Source of the DNA: Bradyrhizobium monzae
Lineage (GTDB): Bacteria; Pseudomonadota; Alphaproteobacteria; Rhizobiales; Xanthobacteraceae
Direction of reading: 5' to 3'
DNA: 64,000 bases
Assembly (NCBI RefSeq): GCF_021458635.1
Contig: NZ_JAIRDQ010000014.1
Coordinates: forward strand, 124,001-188,000
The notes beneath the pieces were generated by a model, which saw only the letters and a list, made by a program, of their open reading frames with translations, searched no databases and was not told where the DNA came from. Within the stretch, counting starts at the first letter, position 1. The number at the start of each line of letters is the position of its first letter. Shown here one piece after another: positions 7,416 through 15,697 of the stretch. Both the position numbers and the translations under genes were made by a program.

Positions 7416-8804
7416 ATGAGCACGATCGATACCGGCCTGACGCTGCTCAAGAGCGCCGCCGGCCGCGTCTCCGCCGCCAATGGCTGGATGGGCAACGCGT
7501 TCAAGGGCTGGATGCCGACCGGCCTCTATGCGCGCGCACTGCTGATCATGATCGTGCCGATGGTGATCCTGCAATCGGTCGTCGCCTTCGTGTTCATGGA
7601 GCGGCACTGGAACACGGTGACGCGCCGGCTGTCGGCCGCGGTGGTGCAGGACGTTGCCGCGCTGATCGACGTCTACAAGGGCTATCCGCAGGACAAGGAC
7701 CGCGACCAGATCCGCCGCATCGCGCAGCAACGTCTAGGACTCGTCGTCGACTTCCTGCCTGCCGGCGACATGCCGCCGCCAGGCCCCAAGCCGTTCTTCT
7801 CGCTGCTCGACCAGACGCTGTCGGTGCAGCTCGGCCGTCAGATCGGGCGCTCGTTCTGGATCGATACGGTCGGCCGCTCCAACCTCGTCGAGATCCGCAT
7901 CCAGCTCGACGATGCCGTGATGCGCGTGTTTGCACAGCGCAGCGCCGCCTACGCCTCGAACTCGGAAATCTTCCTGTTCTGGATGGTCGGCACGTCCTCG
8001 ATCCTGCTGATCGTATCGGTGCTGTTCCTGCGCAACCAGATCAAGCCGATCCTGCGGCTTGCGGACGCCGCGGAAAGTTTCGGCAAAGGCCGCGAGGCGC
8101 CAAACTTCAGGCCGCGCGGCGCGCGCGAGGTGCGGCGCGCGGCGGGCGCCTTCCTCGAGATGAAGTCGCGCATCGAACGCGCGATGGAGCAGCGTACCGC
8201 GATGCTCGCCGGCGTCAGCCACGATCTGCGCACCATCCTCACCCGCTTCAAGCTCGAACTGGCGCTGATCGGCGACAGTCCCGAGATGGAGGGTATGCGC
8301 AAGGACGTCGACGAGATGTCGATGATGCTGGAGGATTACCTTGCGTTCGCCCGCGGCGATTCCGGCGAGCAGTCGCAGCCGACCGACATGGCGCAGGCGC
8401 TCGAGGAGTTGCGCAATGATGCCGAACGCCACGGCCACGCCGCGACCGTGACATTCAGCGGTCTGCCCGTGGTCACGGTAAAGCCGGCCTCGTTCAAGCG
8501 CTGCCTCGCCAACCTCGTCACCAACGCCGCGCGCTACGGCAAGGCCATCGCCATCTCCGGCCAGCGCGATCATCGCTATCTGACTGTCACGGTCGACGAC
8601 GACGGCCCCGGCATTCCCGTCCATCTGCGCGAGGAAGTGTTCAAGCCGTTCCTACGGCTCGACAATGCCCGCAACCAGGACGAAGGCGGCACCGGCTTAG
8701 GGCTCGCCATCGCCCGCGACATCGCCCGCTCGCATGGCGGCGACATCACGCTGGGCGACAGCCCGATGGGCGGATTGAGGGCGAGCGTGCGGATTCCGGT
8801 GTAG
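7416..8804 (+). CDS. EnvZ-like sensor histidine kinase
   Basis: Inner-membrane kinase of 462 residues. A first membrane helix lies near residues 40-60 (LLIMIVPMVILQSVVAFVFM) and a second near 185-207 (IFLFWMVGTSSILLIVSVLF), enclosing a periplasmic sensor of about 120 residues. They are followed by a HAMP linker, the H box GVSHDLRT with the phospho-accepting His269, the N box NLVTNAARYG, and the G boxes DDGPGIP and GGTGLGLAIARDIARSHGG. It is expected to phosphorylate the adjacent OmpR-type regulator. The signal sensed cannot be told from the sequence. Its unusually long N-terminal cytoplasmic stretch of about 37 residues is a small oddity. Confidence 0.92.
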   Translation: MSTIDTGLTLLKSAAGRVSAANGWMGNAFKGWMPTGLYARALLIMIVPMVILQSVVAFVFMERHWNTVTRRLSAAVVQDVAALIDVYKGYPQDKDRDQIRRIAQQRLGLVVDFLPAGDMPPPGPKPFFSLLDQTLSVQLGRQIGRSFWIDTVGRSNLVEIRIQLDDAVMRVFAQRSAAYASNSEIFLFWMVGTSSILLIVSVLFLRNQIKPILRLADAAESFGKGREAPNFRPRGAREVRRAAGAFLEMKSRIERAMEQRTAMLAGVSHDLRTILTRFKLELALIGDSPEMEGMRKDVDEMSMMLEDYLAFARGDSGEQSQPTDMAQALEELRNDAERHGHAATVTFSGLPVVTVKPASFKRCLANLVTNAARYGKAIAISGQRDHRYLTVTVDDDGPGIPVHLREEVFKPFLRLDNARNQDEGGTGLGLAIARDIARSHGGDITLGDSPMGGLRASVRIPV

Positions 8805-8819
8805 CTGCAGTAGTCTCAG

Positions 8820-9350
8820 CTATTTCGGCAGCAGCGCCTTCAGCTTGTCGACGTCGCGGACGTTCATCTTGAAGCCGCCGGGCATCACGATGTCGCCGGG
8901 CTTCTGATCGGGCTTGCAGGCGCCGAGCCATTTCGCTTCGAGCGTCATGGTGGAGTCGCGCCCCGCGGCACCGACCGCGCCACCTTGCGCATGCGACGAG
9001 GTCTTCACCGTGTAGGCCGAATTGAAATCGCCGGTGATCTCGGCGTGCGACGTCGTGGACATGCCGGCGACGCTGCACTCGGAATCACTGACATAGCCGG
9101 TCGCCGTCTTCTTGATCTCCTGCTTGGAGCAGACCTGCTTGGCCATCGGCGAGATGTTGTTGTTCATCTCCTTGTCGACGGCCTCGTCAGTGCAGTGCTG
9201 CATGGTCATTTCCGGCATGGCCGAGCCGGTCCTGACCATCTTCAATTCCCAGAGACCGGCCTTGCGTACGGGCAGGTCGTCAGCCAGGGCGCTCCCTGCC
9301 GACAACACGAGACAAACGACTGATCCGAGCAAAGCAAGCTTGCGCGTCAT
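8820..9350 (-). CDS. DUF3617 domain-containing secreted protein
   Basis: A 176-residue protein with a clear Sec signal peptide (MTRKLALLGSVVCLVLSAGSALA). The mature part matches DUF3617: RKAGLWELKM at its start, a HCTDEAVDKEM segment, paired cysteines (VCSKQE, SECSVAG) and a C-terminal GDIVMPGGFKMN. The family is periplasmic and of unknown function. It ends 15 bases after the kinase gene, convergent with it, and is followed in the same direction, on its upstream side, by another small secreted protein at 9396-9698. Confidence 0.78.
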   Translation of the reverse strand: MTRKLALLGSVVCLVLSAGSALADDLPVRKAGLWELKMVRTGSAMPEMTMQHCTDEAVDKEMNNNISPMAKQVCSKQEIKKTATGYVSDSECSVAGMSTTSHAEITGDFNSAYTVKTSSHAQGGAVGAAGRDSTMTLEAKWLGACKPDQKPGDIVMPGGFKMNVRDVDKLKALLPK

Positions 9351-9395
9351 GCGAGCGACTCCCGGCTGAGAGATCTTGGCTTTCCGAAAAACGCC

Positions 9396-9698
9396 TCAGT
9401 AGAGCGTGCGGATCGGCCGTTCGGCGGCGCCGTAGGGCACCCAGCGGCAGGCAAAGGAGATGTAGCCGCCCTCATAGGCCTGCACCGCGAGGAATTTGAC
9501 CACCTTGCCGTAGCGCGCGCAGTGATCGACGGCGACCTGGCGCGCGTCGGTCTGCGTCGCCATGGAATAGGCGATGATGCCGCCGGTGTCGTTGCCCTTG
9601 AAGGGCGGCACCGGAAAGATGTCGGCACGCGCCGACTGGCTCGCCATGATCCCCGAGAAAACCAGGCTGGCAAGGCCCGCGGCCGCAATGATTCGCAT
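9396..9698 (-). CDS. Small secreted protein of unknown function
   Basis: A 100-residue protein with a signal peptide (MRIIAAAGLASLVFSGIMASQSARA) and a mature region with two cysteines (DHCARYGK and ISFACRW) that could form a disulfide. I do not recognise a named domain. ATG 9698 is chosen because GGAG lies eight bases upstream; an in-frame GTG at 9707 would overlap that site. It is transcribed in the same direction as the DUF3617 gene, about 45 bases upstream of it, and both products are predicted to be periplasmic. Confidence 0.7.
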   Translation of the reverse strand: MRIIAAAGLASLVFSGIMASQSARADIFPVPPFKGNDTGGIIAYSMATQTDARQVAVDHCARYGKVVKFLAVQAYEGGYISFACRWVPYGAAERPIRTLY

Positions 9699-9880
9699 TC
9701 CCGTCACTCCGATTGATTGGGGGCAGTTTACGGTGCCGGCGCGGCGGTGGAAAGAACGGAAGGCCTGAAGACTGCGACGTTGTGATCAAGTCCTGGCCAA
9801 GTGTTGCCGCGCTGCACTTGACCTCCCCCGCCCTTCGCGGCACCGTCAGAGCTTCGCAGATCATGCTGTCTGGATTGCCC

Positions 9881-10345
9881 ATGCGCGCCTCGACCTCCCT
9901 GAAATCGCTTCGGTTTGCCGCCATTCTCGGCCTCATGTTCGGGGCGCTGTCGCTCAGCGAGGCCAGGGCCGCCAATCCGCTGGAGCTGAATTTTTGGCTG
10001 AGCGGGCCGCGTTATGACGGCAACGTCGCCGATTGCGAGAGGGCGCTGCCGACGATCGCGAACCAGTTCTGGGAGAAGGAAAGCTCGTTCTGGAATTCGC
10101 CGTTGAGGATCGAGGGCTTCTCGGCCGTCCACGAGACCGCGTTCCGACCCTGGGCGTCCGACAACATTCCGCGCCGTTTCTGCACCGGCGAAGCCATGCT
10201 CAATGACGGCAAGGTGCGGAAGGTGCACTTCTCGATCGTCGAGGATGGCGGCTTCGCCGGTTACGGCCAGGGCGTCGAATGGTGCGTGGTCGGGCTCGAC
10301 CGCAACTGGGCCTACAATCCGGCCTGCCGCGCCGCCAAGCCGTAA
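9881..10345 (+). CDS. Secreted protein of unknown function, four cysteines
   Basis: A 154-residue protein with a signal peptide (MRASTSLKSLRFAAILGLMF, cleavage likely after SEARA). The mature part has conserved-looking aromatic blocks (LNFWLSGPRYDGNVADCE, QFWEKESSFW, FGVEW-like GVEWCVVG) and four Cys likely paired in the periplasm. No named family is recognised; similar proteins occur in Bradyrhizobiaceae. The start could also be ATG 9863, six codons earlier; neither has a strong ribosome site, and 9881 gives a standard signal peptide. Confidence 0.65.
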   Translation: MRASTSLKSLRFAAILGLMFGALSLSEARAANPLELNFWLSGPRYDGNVADCERALPTIANQFWEKESSFWNSPLRIEGFSAVHETAFRPWASDNIPRRFCTGEAMLNDGKVRKVHFSIVEDGGFAGYGQGVEWCVVGLDRNWAYNPACRAAKP

Positions 10346-10465
10346 TTCGAAGATCCCTGAATCGGACCGACCAAGCGGCCGATCGGCGGCTGCCCGAATT
10401 CTGTTCTTGAAATGTTCTTATCGCCTGCTAGGCTCTGTTGCACAGTCTAGCTGAGGGGCGTCGCC

Positions 10466-11179
10466 ATGTTTCGTTTTAGATTGCACTCGTTCTCCCGCCT
10501 TGTGATCTCACTGACCCTCCCCCTGATTCTTGCCGCCGGGCCGATCGCGCTGGCCGGTGGCGCGAAAGCGCAGGACAAACGGCAGAACGCGCCCGGCGAA
10601 TTCGATTTCTACGTGCTGTCGCTGTCGTGGTCGCCGTCCTTCTGCGAAGAGGCGGCCGAGCGCGGCCGCGGCGGCGGGCGCTCGAATATCCAGTGTGAGG
10701 GACGGCCCTATTCCTTCGTGGTGCACGGGCTGTGGCCGCAATATGAGAACGGCTTCCCTGAATATTGCCAGCGGCCATCGCCGCGGCTGAACCGCAACAT
10801 CGTCTCCACGATGCTCGATCTGATGCCGGCGCCGGGCCTGATCTTCAATGAGTGGGACAAGCACGGCACCTGCTCCGGGCTCGACGGTCGCAATTACTTC
10901 GAGACGATCCGGAAGGCGCGCGCCGTGATCAAGATTCCGGCCGAATATCTCGACCTGTCGCAGACCAAGACCGTGGCCCCGGGCGAGGTGGAAGAAGCCT
11001 TCATCAAGGCCAATCCGGGCCTGAGCAGCGCCGCCGTCTCGGTCACCTGTAATCGCACGCGGCTCTCCGAGGTCCGCATCTGCCTCAGCAAGGATCTGCA
11101 ATTCCGCGCCTGCGAAGAACTCGACCGTCGCGCCTGCCGCCGCGACCAGGTGACAATGCCGCCGGTCAGGGGTGGGTAG
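10466..11179 (+). CDS. Secreted ribonuclease T2
   Basis: A 237-residue endoribonuclease of the RNase T2 family, exported by a signal peptide ending near AKAQ (residue 35). Both catalytic blocks are present: CAS1 FVVHGLWPQ around residue 84 and CAS2 NEWDKHGTC around 128, each with its catalytic His. Several cysteines are placed for disulfides. RNase T2 enzymes cut single-stranded RNA with little base preference through a 2',3'-cyclic intermediate and act in the periplasm or outside the cell, often in phosphate scavenging. GAGGGG precedes the ATG. It appears to be a single-gene unit. Confidence 0.93.
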   Translation: MFRFRLHSFSRLVISLTLPLILAAGPIALAGGAKAQDKRQNAPGEFDFYVLSLSWSPSFCEEAAERGRGGGRSNIQCEGRPYSFVVHGLWPQYENGFPEYCQRPSPRLNRNIVSTMLDLMPAPGLIFNEWDKHGTCSGLDGRNYFETIRKARAVIKIPAEYLDLSQTKTVAPGEVEEAFIKANPGLSSAAVSVTCNRTRLSEVRICLSKDLQFRACEELDRRACRRDQVTMPPVRGG

Positions 11180-11233
11180 CCCCGGGCTCTCGTGCCTCTT
11201 TGCTGAAGCCATCACGTGGCGTAGTGCTCTTGC

Positions 11234-12094
11234 ATGAATTACCGCCACGCCTTTCACGCCGGCAACTTCGCCGATGTCATCAAGCATATCGTTCTGGCGC
11301 GCATCCTGACCTATTTGCAGGACAAGCCGGCCGCCTTCCGCGTCATCGACACCCATGCGGGTGCCGGCCTCTACGATCTCGACAGCGACGAGGCACGGCG
11401 CAGCGGCGAGTGGCTGACGGGGATCGCGCGGCTGATGCAGGCGCGCTTCACGAACGAGACAGTCGCACTGACCAAGCCGTACATGGACATCGTCCGCGCC
11501 TTCAATCCGAAGGGCGAGCTCAAGGCCTATCCCGGCTCGCCGCTGATCGCGCGCGGCCTGATGCGGCCGCAGGACCGGCTCGTGGCTTGCGAGCTCGAAC
11601 CGAAGGCGCGCAAGGCGTTGATCGATGTGTTGCGGCGCGACGAACAGGCCCGCGTGGTCGATCTCGACGGCTGGATGGCGCTGCCGGCGTTCGTGCCGCC
11701 GAAGGAGCGGCGCGGGCTCGTGCTGATCGACCCGCCGTTCGAGGCGAAAGACGAGTTCGAAAGACTGGGTGAAGCCTTCTCGACCGCATTCGCGAAATGG
11801 CCGACCGGTATCTATGTAATCTGGTACCCCGCCAAGAGCCGGCGGGCGACCGACACGCTGGCGCAACTCGTGGCGCGGACCGCAGCCGCAGCAAAGACTC
11901 CGGGAAAATGTCTCCGGCTCGAATTCAGCGCTGCACCACAGGTCGACGGCGCGGCTCTCACCTCGACGGGATTGCTGATCGTCAATCCGCCCTACACGCT
12001 GCAGGGCGAGCTCAAGACGATCCTGCCCGAGCTGGAAATGCCGCTCGGTCAGGGCGGCGCTGCCAGATTCCGATTAGAGGTGCCGAAGCCGTAA
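11234..12094 (+). CDS. rlmJ: 23S rRNA (adenine(2030)-N6)-methyltransferase
   Basis: SAM-dependent N6-adenine methyltransferase that modifies A2030 of 23S rRNA. The N-terminus MNYRHAFHAGNFADVIKH is diagnostic of RlmJ, the SAM-binding region is VIDTHAGAGLYDL, and the catalytic motif is DPPF (LVLIDPPFEAKDEF, near residue 166). The C-terminal LLIVNPPYTL segment is also typical. Length of 286 residues is normal. It is transcribed alone, after RNase T2 and before a cold-shock gene. Confidence 0.93.
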   Translation: MNYRHAFHAGNFADVIKHIVLARILTYLQDKPAAFRVIDTHAGAGLYDLDSDEARRSGEWLTGIARLMQARFTNETVALTKPYMDIVRAFNPKGELKAYPGSPLIARGLMRPQDRLVACELEPKARKALIDVLRRDEQARVVDLDGWMALPAFVPPKERRGLVLIDPPFEAKDEFERLGEAFSTAFAKWPTGIYVIWYPAKSRRATDTLAQLVARTAAAAKTPGKCLRLEFSAAPQVDGAALTSTGLLIVNPPYTLQGELKTILPELEMPLGQGGAARFRLEVPKP

Positions 12095-12346
12095 CACTCC
12101 GGCATTCTTGGGAAAAATATGCAGTAGCGGTAGTCAATCTGCAAAGAACCGTATTATGCTGTTGGCGTGACTGGCTTTACGTTCCGCTTCCGCGAATGGT
12201 TGCGGCGGAGTGAAGGCCTAAGAAAGATCCAGTCGGACCGAAGGGTCTGCCCAAGGATGGCCAGCTCTCCCGGGCTTCGTGATGCCCGGTCATGTCGCGA
12301 CGCGCGTCTGCGTTGCGACGGAGGAGCAATGAGGGGGAGTTTCCCG
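12095..12346 (+). promoter_or_regulatory. Leader region of the cold-shock gene
   Basis: About 250 bases upstream of the cold-shock ATG with no gene of its own. A -10-like TATTAT occurs at about 12151-12156, which would leave a long untranslated leader as in many csp genes. Inside it CCGGGC (12270-12275) pairs with GCCCGG (12284-12289), and GAGGAGCAATGAGGGGGAG near 12320-12338 offers more than one ribosome site. Cold control is known for csp leaders but is only inferred here. Confidence 0.3.
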
Positions 12347-12562
12347 ATGGCCAATACGGGAACGGTTAAGTTCTTCAACGGCGAGCGCGGCTACGGCTTC
12401 ATCAAGCCGGACGACGGCGGTCGCGATGTCTTCGTTCACATTACCGCTGTTGAGCGGGCGGGACTGAAGGACCTTGCCGAAGGACAGCGTATCACATTCG
12501 AAGTCGAACCGGACAAGAAGGGGAAGGGGCCGAAGGCGGTCAATTTAGTGATCCTTTCCTAG
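12347..12562 (+). CDS. Cold-shock protein (CspA family)
   Basis: A 71-residue single cold-shock domain. RNP-1-like GYGFIKPDDG and RNP-2-like DVFVHI motifs are both present, after the usual TGTVKFFNGERG start. It binds single-stranded RNA or DNA and acts as an RNA chaperone. ATG 12347 is set by the conserved MANTGTVKFF start and a GGGGGAG upstream; the frame extends further back without family similarity. A long leader precedes it. The hairpin after the gene has its U tract on the opposite strand, so no clear terminator is seen for this gene. Confidence 0.92.
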   Translation: MANTGTVKFFNGERGYGFIKPDDGGRDVFVHITAVERAGLKDLAEGQRITFEVEPDKKGKGPKAVNLVILS

Positions 12563-12591
12563 CGGACCTGACTCAAAAAACTCGGCGCAAA

Positions 12592-12617
12592 AAAAGTCCC
12601 GGCCGCGAGCGGCCGGG
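12592..12617 (-). terminator. Rho-independent terminator of the porin-like gene
   Basis: Perfect 8-bp stem CCCGGCCG / CGGCCGGG at 12598-12605 and 12610-12617 with a four-base loop. On the minus strand the stem is followed by ACTTTTTTTGCG, a proper U tract. It lies 30 bases beyond the stop of the outer-membrane protein gene. Confidence 0.85.
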
Positions 12618-12649
12618 AGGCTGTTGTCCGGTATTTTCTTATTTGGCTA

Positions 12650-13273
12650 TCAGAAGTGATAGTTCACGCCTGCGCGAACAACGCTGGCGCTATAGCCGTT
12701 TGACACGCCTGTAATTGCGAACTGGCTCGACGACAGATCGATGTAGAGATATTCGAGCTTCGCGCTCCAGTTCGGCGCGAAGCCGACTTCCGCGCCGACG
12801 CCGGCGGTCCAGCCGGCGGTGGTGTGCGATTCCGTCCAGCCGAAGGTCTGCGCGCGCAACTCGCCGAAGGCGAGGCCGGCGGTGCCGTAGAACAGGATGT
12901 TGCTGAAGGCATAGCCGGCGCGACCGCGCAGCGTGCCGAACCAGGGATTGGAGAACTTCCACGGCGCGAAAGTGTCGTCGGCGCCTGCTGCCTGGATGTC
13001 GCCCTCGACGCCGAACACCCACGGGCCGTTCTGGAAATTGTAGCCGGCCTGCACGCCGCCGACGAAGCCGGAGGGCTTCACGGGCGTGTTGCTCACCGAG
13101 CCCCATTCATAGCCGAGATTGGCGCCGAGATACGGGCCGGCCCAGCTGTAGCCATTGAGGGGCTGATTGACCGTATAGGGCGCGCGCTGCCCGTAGCTGA
13201 GATCGGCGGCCTCTGCCGACGCCGTCCAGCCGGCTGCAACCAACGCGGCTGCGCCCGCAACGAGCCTCTTCAT
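12650..13273 (-). CDS. Outer-membrane beta-barrel protein, Omp25/31-like
   Basis: A 207-residue porin-family barrel with a signal peptide (MKRLVAGAAALVAAGWTASAEA). The mature part shows alternating strands with aromatic girdles: WAGPYLGANLGYEWG, GFVGGVQAGYNFQ, WVFGVEGDIQ, LRGRAGYAFSNILFYGTAGLAFG, WSAKLEYLYIDL, and ends with VRAGVNYHF, the C-terminal Phe needed for BAM insertion. The Omp25/31 family is abundant in Rhizobiales. ATG 13273 is preceded by GGAGTG; the longer frame upstream is rejected. A CtrA-like box lies about 120 bases upstream, and a terminator follows the gene. Confidence 0.88.
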   Translation of the reverse strand: MKRLVAGAAALVAAGWTASAEAADLSYGQRAPYTVNQPLNGYSWAGPYLGANLGYEWGSVSNTPVKPSGFVGGVQAGYNFQNGPWVFGVEGDIQAAGADDTFAPWKFSNPWFGTLRGRAGYAFSNILFYGTAGLAFGELRAQTFGWTESHTTAGWTAGVGAEVGFAPNWSAKLEYLYIDLSSSQFAITGVSNGYSASVVRAGVNYHF

Positions 13274-13390
13274 CACACACTCCAACGCAACTGCCGCAAC
13301 CGGGTGCGACGCCCGCGCCACCGCGCAAGGCCCGACCGCATGGTTACGGGACCACCACTCTTTCGCGGAAGATTTATCGAGAGTTTTAAG

Positions 13391-13405
13391 TTAAAGGGCT
13401 GTTAA
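13391..13405. promoter_or_regulatory. CtrA-like box TTAA-N7-TTAA
   Basis: TTAA at 13391-13394 and TTAA at 13402-13405 with exactly seven bases between, matching the alphaproteobacterial CtrA consensus. It lies in the divergent region between the Omp25-like gene (minus) and uvrC (plus), about 120 bases from each start. The match is direct; binding is not shown. Confidence 0.4.
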
Positions 13406-13524
13406 GACCCGTTACCGCGCTGTTAACAGACTTAAGGAAGCGTTACCGGGAACTGCGCCGCCATCCTGTGCGTGCGGCACGGCCGGAACTTCAAATCGGC
13501 TCCCCCAGCGCCTAAATTCGCACC

Positions 13525-15603
13525 ATGGTTCACGATTCCACCGACAATCCGGACGACGCACGCGCGCGCAAATCGCCGCGAGCCGCGACTGCCGATGCCC
13601 CCGCCCGAGAGACATCGCCCGAGACGGCGGCGCCGCCCGACCTCGATCCCGCCACCACGGGCGGCGATGACGAGGACGATGCGCGCCTGCCGGACATTCT
13701 GGAAGAGAGCGGTGCGATCGGCGAAGAGCCGCTGGCGACCGGTCACGAGGCGATCGAGCGCGCGGTCCGGCTCGCGCCCACCTCGCCCGGCGTCTATCGC
13801 ATGCTCAGTGCCAACGCCGACGTGCTCTATGTCGGCAAGGCCAAGAACGTCAAAAAGCGCCTGTCCAACTACGCACGCCAGAGTGCGCCGCTGCCGGCGC
13901 GCATCCTGCGCATGATCGCGGCCACGGTGACCGTGGAGATCGTCTCGACCACGACCGAGACCGAGGCGCTGCTGCTGGAAGCCAACCTCATCAAGCAGCT
14001 GCGGCCGCGCTTCAACGTGCAGCTGCGTGACGACAAATCGTTTCCCTACATCCTGATCACCGGCGACCATTGGGCGCCGCAGATCCTGAAGCACCGCGGC
14101 GCGCAGACCCGGCCCGGGCGCTATTTCGGCCCGTTCGCCTCTGCCGGCGCCGTCAACCGCACCATCACGGCCTTGCAGCGCGCGTTCCTGATCCGCTCCT
14201 GCACGGACTCCTTCTTCGAGAGCCGCTCGCGGCCCTGCCTGCTCTACCAGATCCGCCGCTGCGCCGGCCCCTGCACCCGCGAGATCGACTTCCCCGGCTA
14301 TACGACGCTGGTGCGCGAGGCGACCGACTTCCTGTCCGGCAAGAGCCAGGCGGTGAAGCAGGAGCTCGCTGGCGAGATGGAGAAGGCCTCCGGCGAGCTC
14401 GAATTCGAAAGTGCGGCGCTCTATCGTGACCGCCTCGCCGCATTGTCGGCGATCCAGTCGCAGCAGGGCATCAATCCGCGCACGGTGGAAGAAGCCGACG
14501 TGTTCGCCATCCACCAGGAGGGCGGCTTCTCCTGCGTCGAAGTGTTCTTCTTCCGCACCGGACAGAACTGGGGCAATCGCGCCTATTTCCCGCGCGCGGA
14601 GAAGACGTTCACGCCGGAGGAAGTGCTGGGGTCCTTCCTCGCCCAGTTCTACGACGACAAGCCGCCGCCAAAGACCATCCTGCTTTCGCATGAGATCGAG
14701 GAGAGCGACCTGCTCGCCAACGCGCTGTCGATCAAGGCCGGCCACAAGATCGAGGTCATCGCGCCCAAGCGCGGCGAGAAGAAGGAGCTCGTCATCCATG
14801 CGCTGACCAATGCGCGTGAGGCGCTCGGCCGCAAGCTCGCCGATACCGCAACCCAGAGCCGCCTGCTCGACGCCATGGCCGCCACGCTGAACCTGCCGCA
14901 TGCGCCCAAGCGCATCGAGGTCTACGACAACAGCCACATCCAGGGCACCAATGCGGTCGGCGCCATGATCGTCGCAGGTCCCGATGGTTTTGTGAAAAAC
15001 CAGTACCGCAAGTTCAACATCAAGTCGGAAGGGCTGACGCCCGGCGACGATTACGGCATGATGCGCGAGGTGCTGGAGCGCCGCTTCAAGCGTCTCATCA
15101 ATCCGCCCGAAGAGAGCGCCACCAAGGCCAAGGACGACGATTTCCCGCAATGGCCCGACCTCGTCGTCATCGACGGCGGCCGCGGTCAGCTCAATGCCGT
15201 CCGGGAGATCTTCACCAATCTCGGCCTGACCCAGGTGTCGCTGATGTCGGTCGCCAAGGGTCCGGACCGGGACGCCGGCCGGGAGACCCTGTTCATGCCG
15301 GAGCGCGAGGCGATCAAGCTGGAGCCCCGCGACCCCGTGCTCTATTTCATCCAGCGCCTGCGGGACGAGGCCCACCGCTTCGTCATCGGCTCGCACCGCA
15401 AGCTGCGCAAGAAGGACATCCGCGAGGCCGGTTTGCAGGAGATTCCGGGCATCGGCCCGTCACGCAAACGTGCCTTGCTGCACCATTTCGGAACCCTGAA
15501 GGAGATCGAACGCGCCTCGATCGCCGATCTCGGCAAGGTTCCTGGGGTGAGCGCGGAGAGCGCCCGCAGGATATTCGACTATTTCCATCCCCAGCCTGGG
15601 TGA
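13525..15603 (+). CDS. uvrC: UvrABC excinuclease subunit C
   Basis: Makes the 3' and 5' incisions in nucleotide excision repair. After a roughly 85-residue acidic, disordered N-terminal extension, the GIY-YIG domain begins at PTSPGVYRM with VLYVGKAKNVKKRL. A UVR motif follows near residue 280-315 (KQELAGEMEKASGELEFESAALYRDRL), then the RNase H-like UvrC domain (EVYDNSHIQGTNAVGAMIV, VVIDGGRGQLNAV) and a C-terminal helix-hairpin-helix pair (IPGIGPSRKRALL, VPGVSAESARRIFDYF). The length of 692 exceeds the usual 600-620 because of the N-terminal extension. pgsA follows downstream. Confidence 0.96.
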   Translation: MVHDSTDNPDDARARKSPRAATADAPARETSPETAAPPDLDPATTGGDDEDDARLPDILEESGAIGEEPLATGHEAIERAVRLAPTSPGVYRMLSANADVLYVGKAKNVKKRLSNYARQSAPLPARILRMIAATVTVEIVSTTTETEALLLEANLIKQLRPRFNVQLRDDKSFPYILITGDHWAPQILKHRGAQTRPGRYFGPFASAGAVNRTITALQRAFLIRSCTDSFFESRSRPCLLYQIRRCAGPCTREIDFPGYTTLVREATDFLSGKSQAVKQELAGEMEKASGELEFESAALYRDRLAALSAIQSQQGINPRTVEEADVFAIHQEGGFSCVEVFFFRTGQNWGNRAYFPRAEKTFTPEEVLGSFLAQFYDDKPPPKTILLSHEIEESDLLANALSIKAGHKIEVIAPKRGEKKELVIHALTNAREALGRKLADTATQSRLLDAMAATLNLPHAPKRIEVYDNSHIQGTNAVGAMIVAGPDGFVKNQYRKFNIKSEGLTPGDDYGMMREVLERRFKRLINPPEESATKAKDDDFPQWPDLVVIDGGRGQLNAVREIFTNLGLTQVSLMSVAKGPDRDAGRETLFMPEREAIKLEPRDPVLYFIQRLRDEAHRFVIGSHRKLRKKDIREAGLQEIPGIGPSRKRALLHHFGTLKEIERASIADLGKVPGVSAESARRIFDYFHPQPG

Positions 15604-15697
15604 ACTAAACGGGCTGTAGTCATATGGTCGTCGCATCCCGCACCCCAATTGAGGACGGACGGTTGACCTTCAGGCTTGAGCGGTATTGGTAGGACGG

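Noticed and set aside
13432..15396. A 654-codon frame on the minus strand within uvrC
   Set aside because: Antisense artefact of the uvrC codon bias, no recognisable domain.
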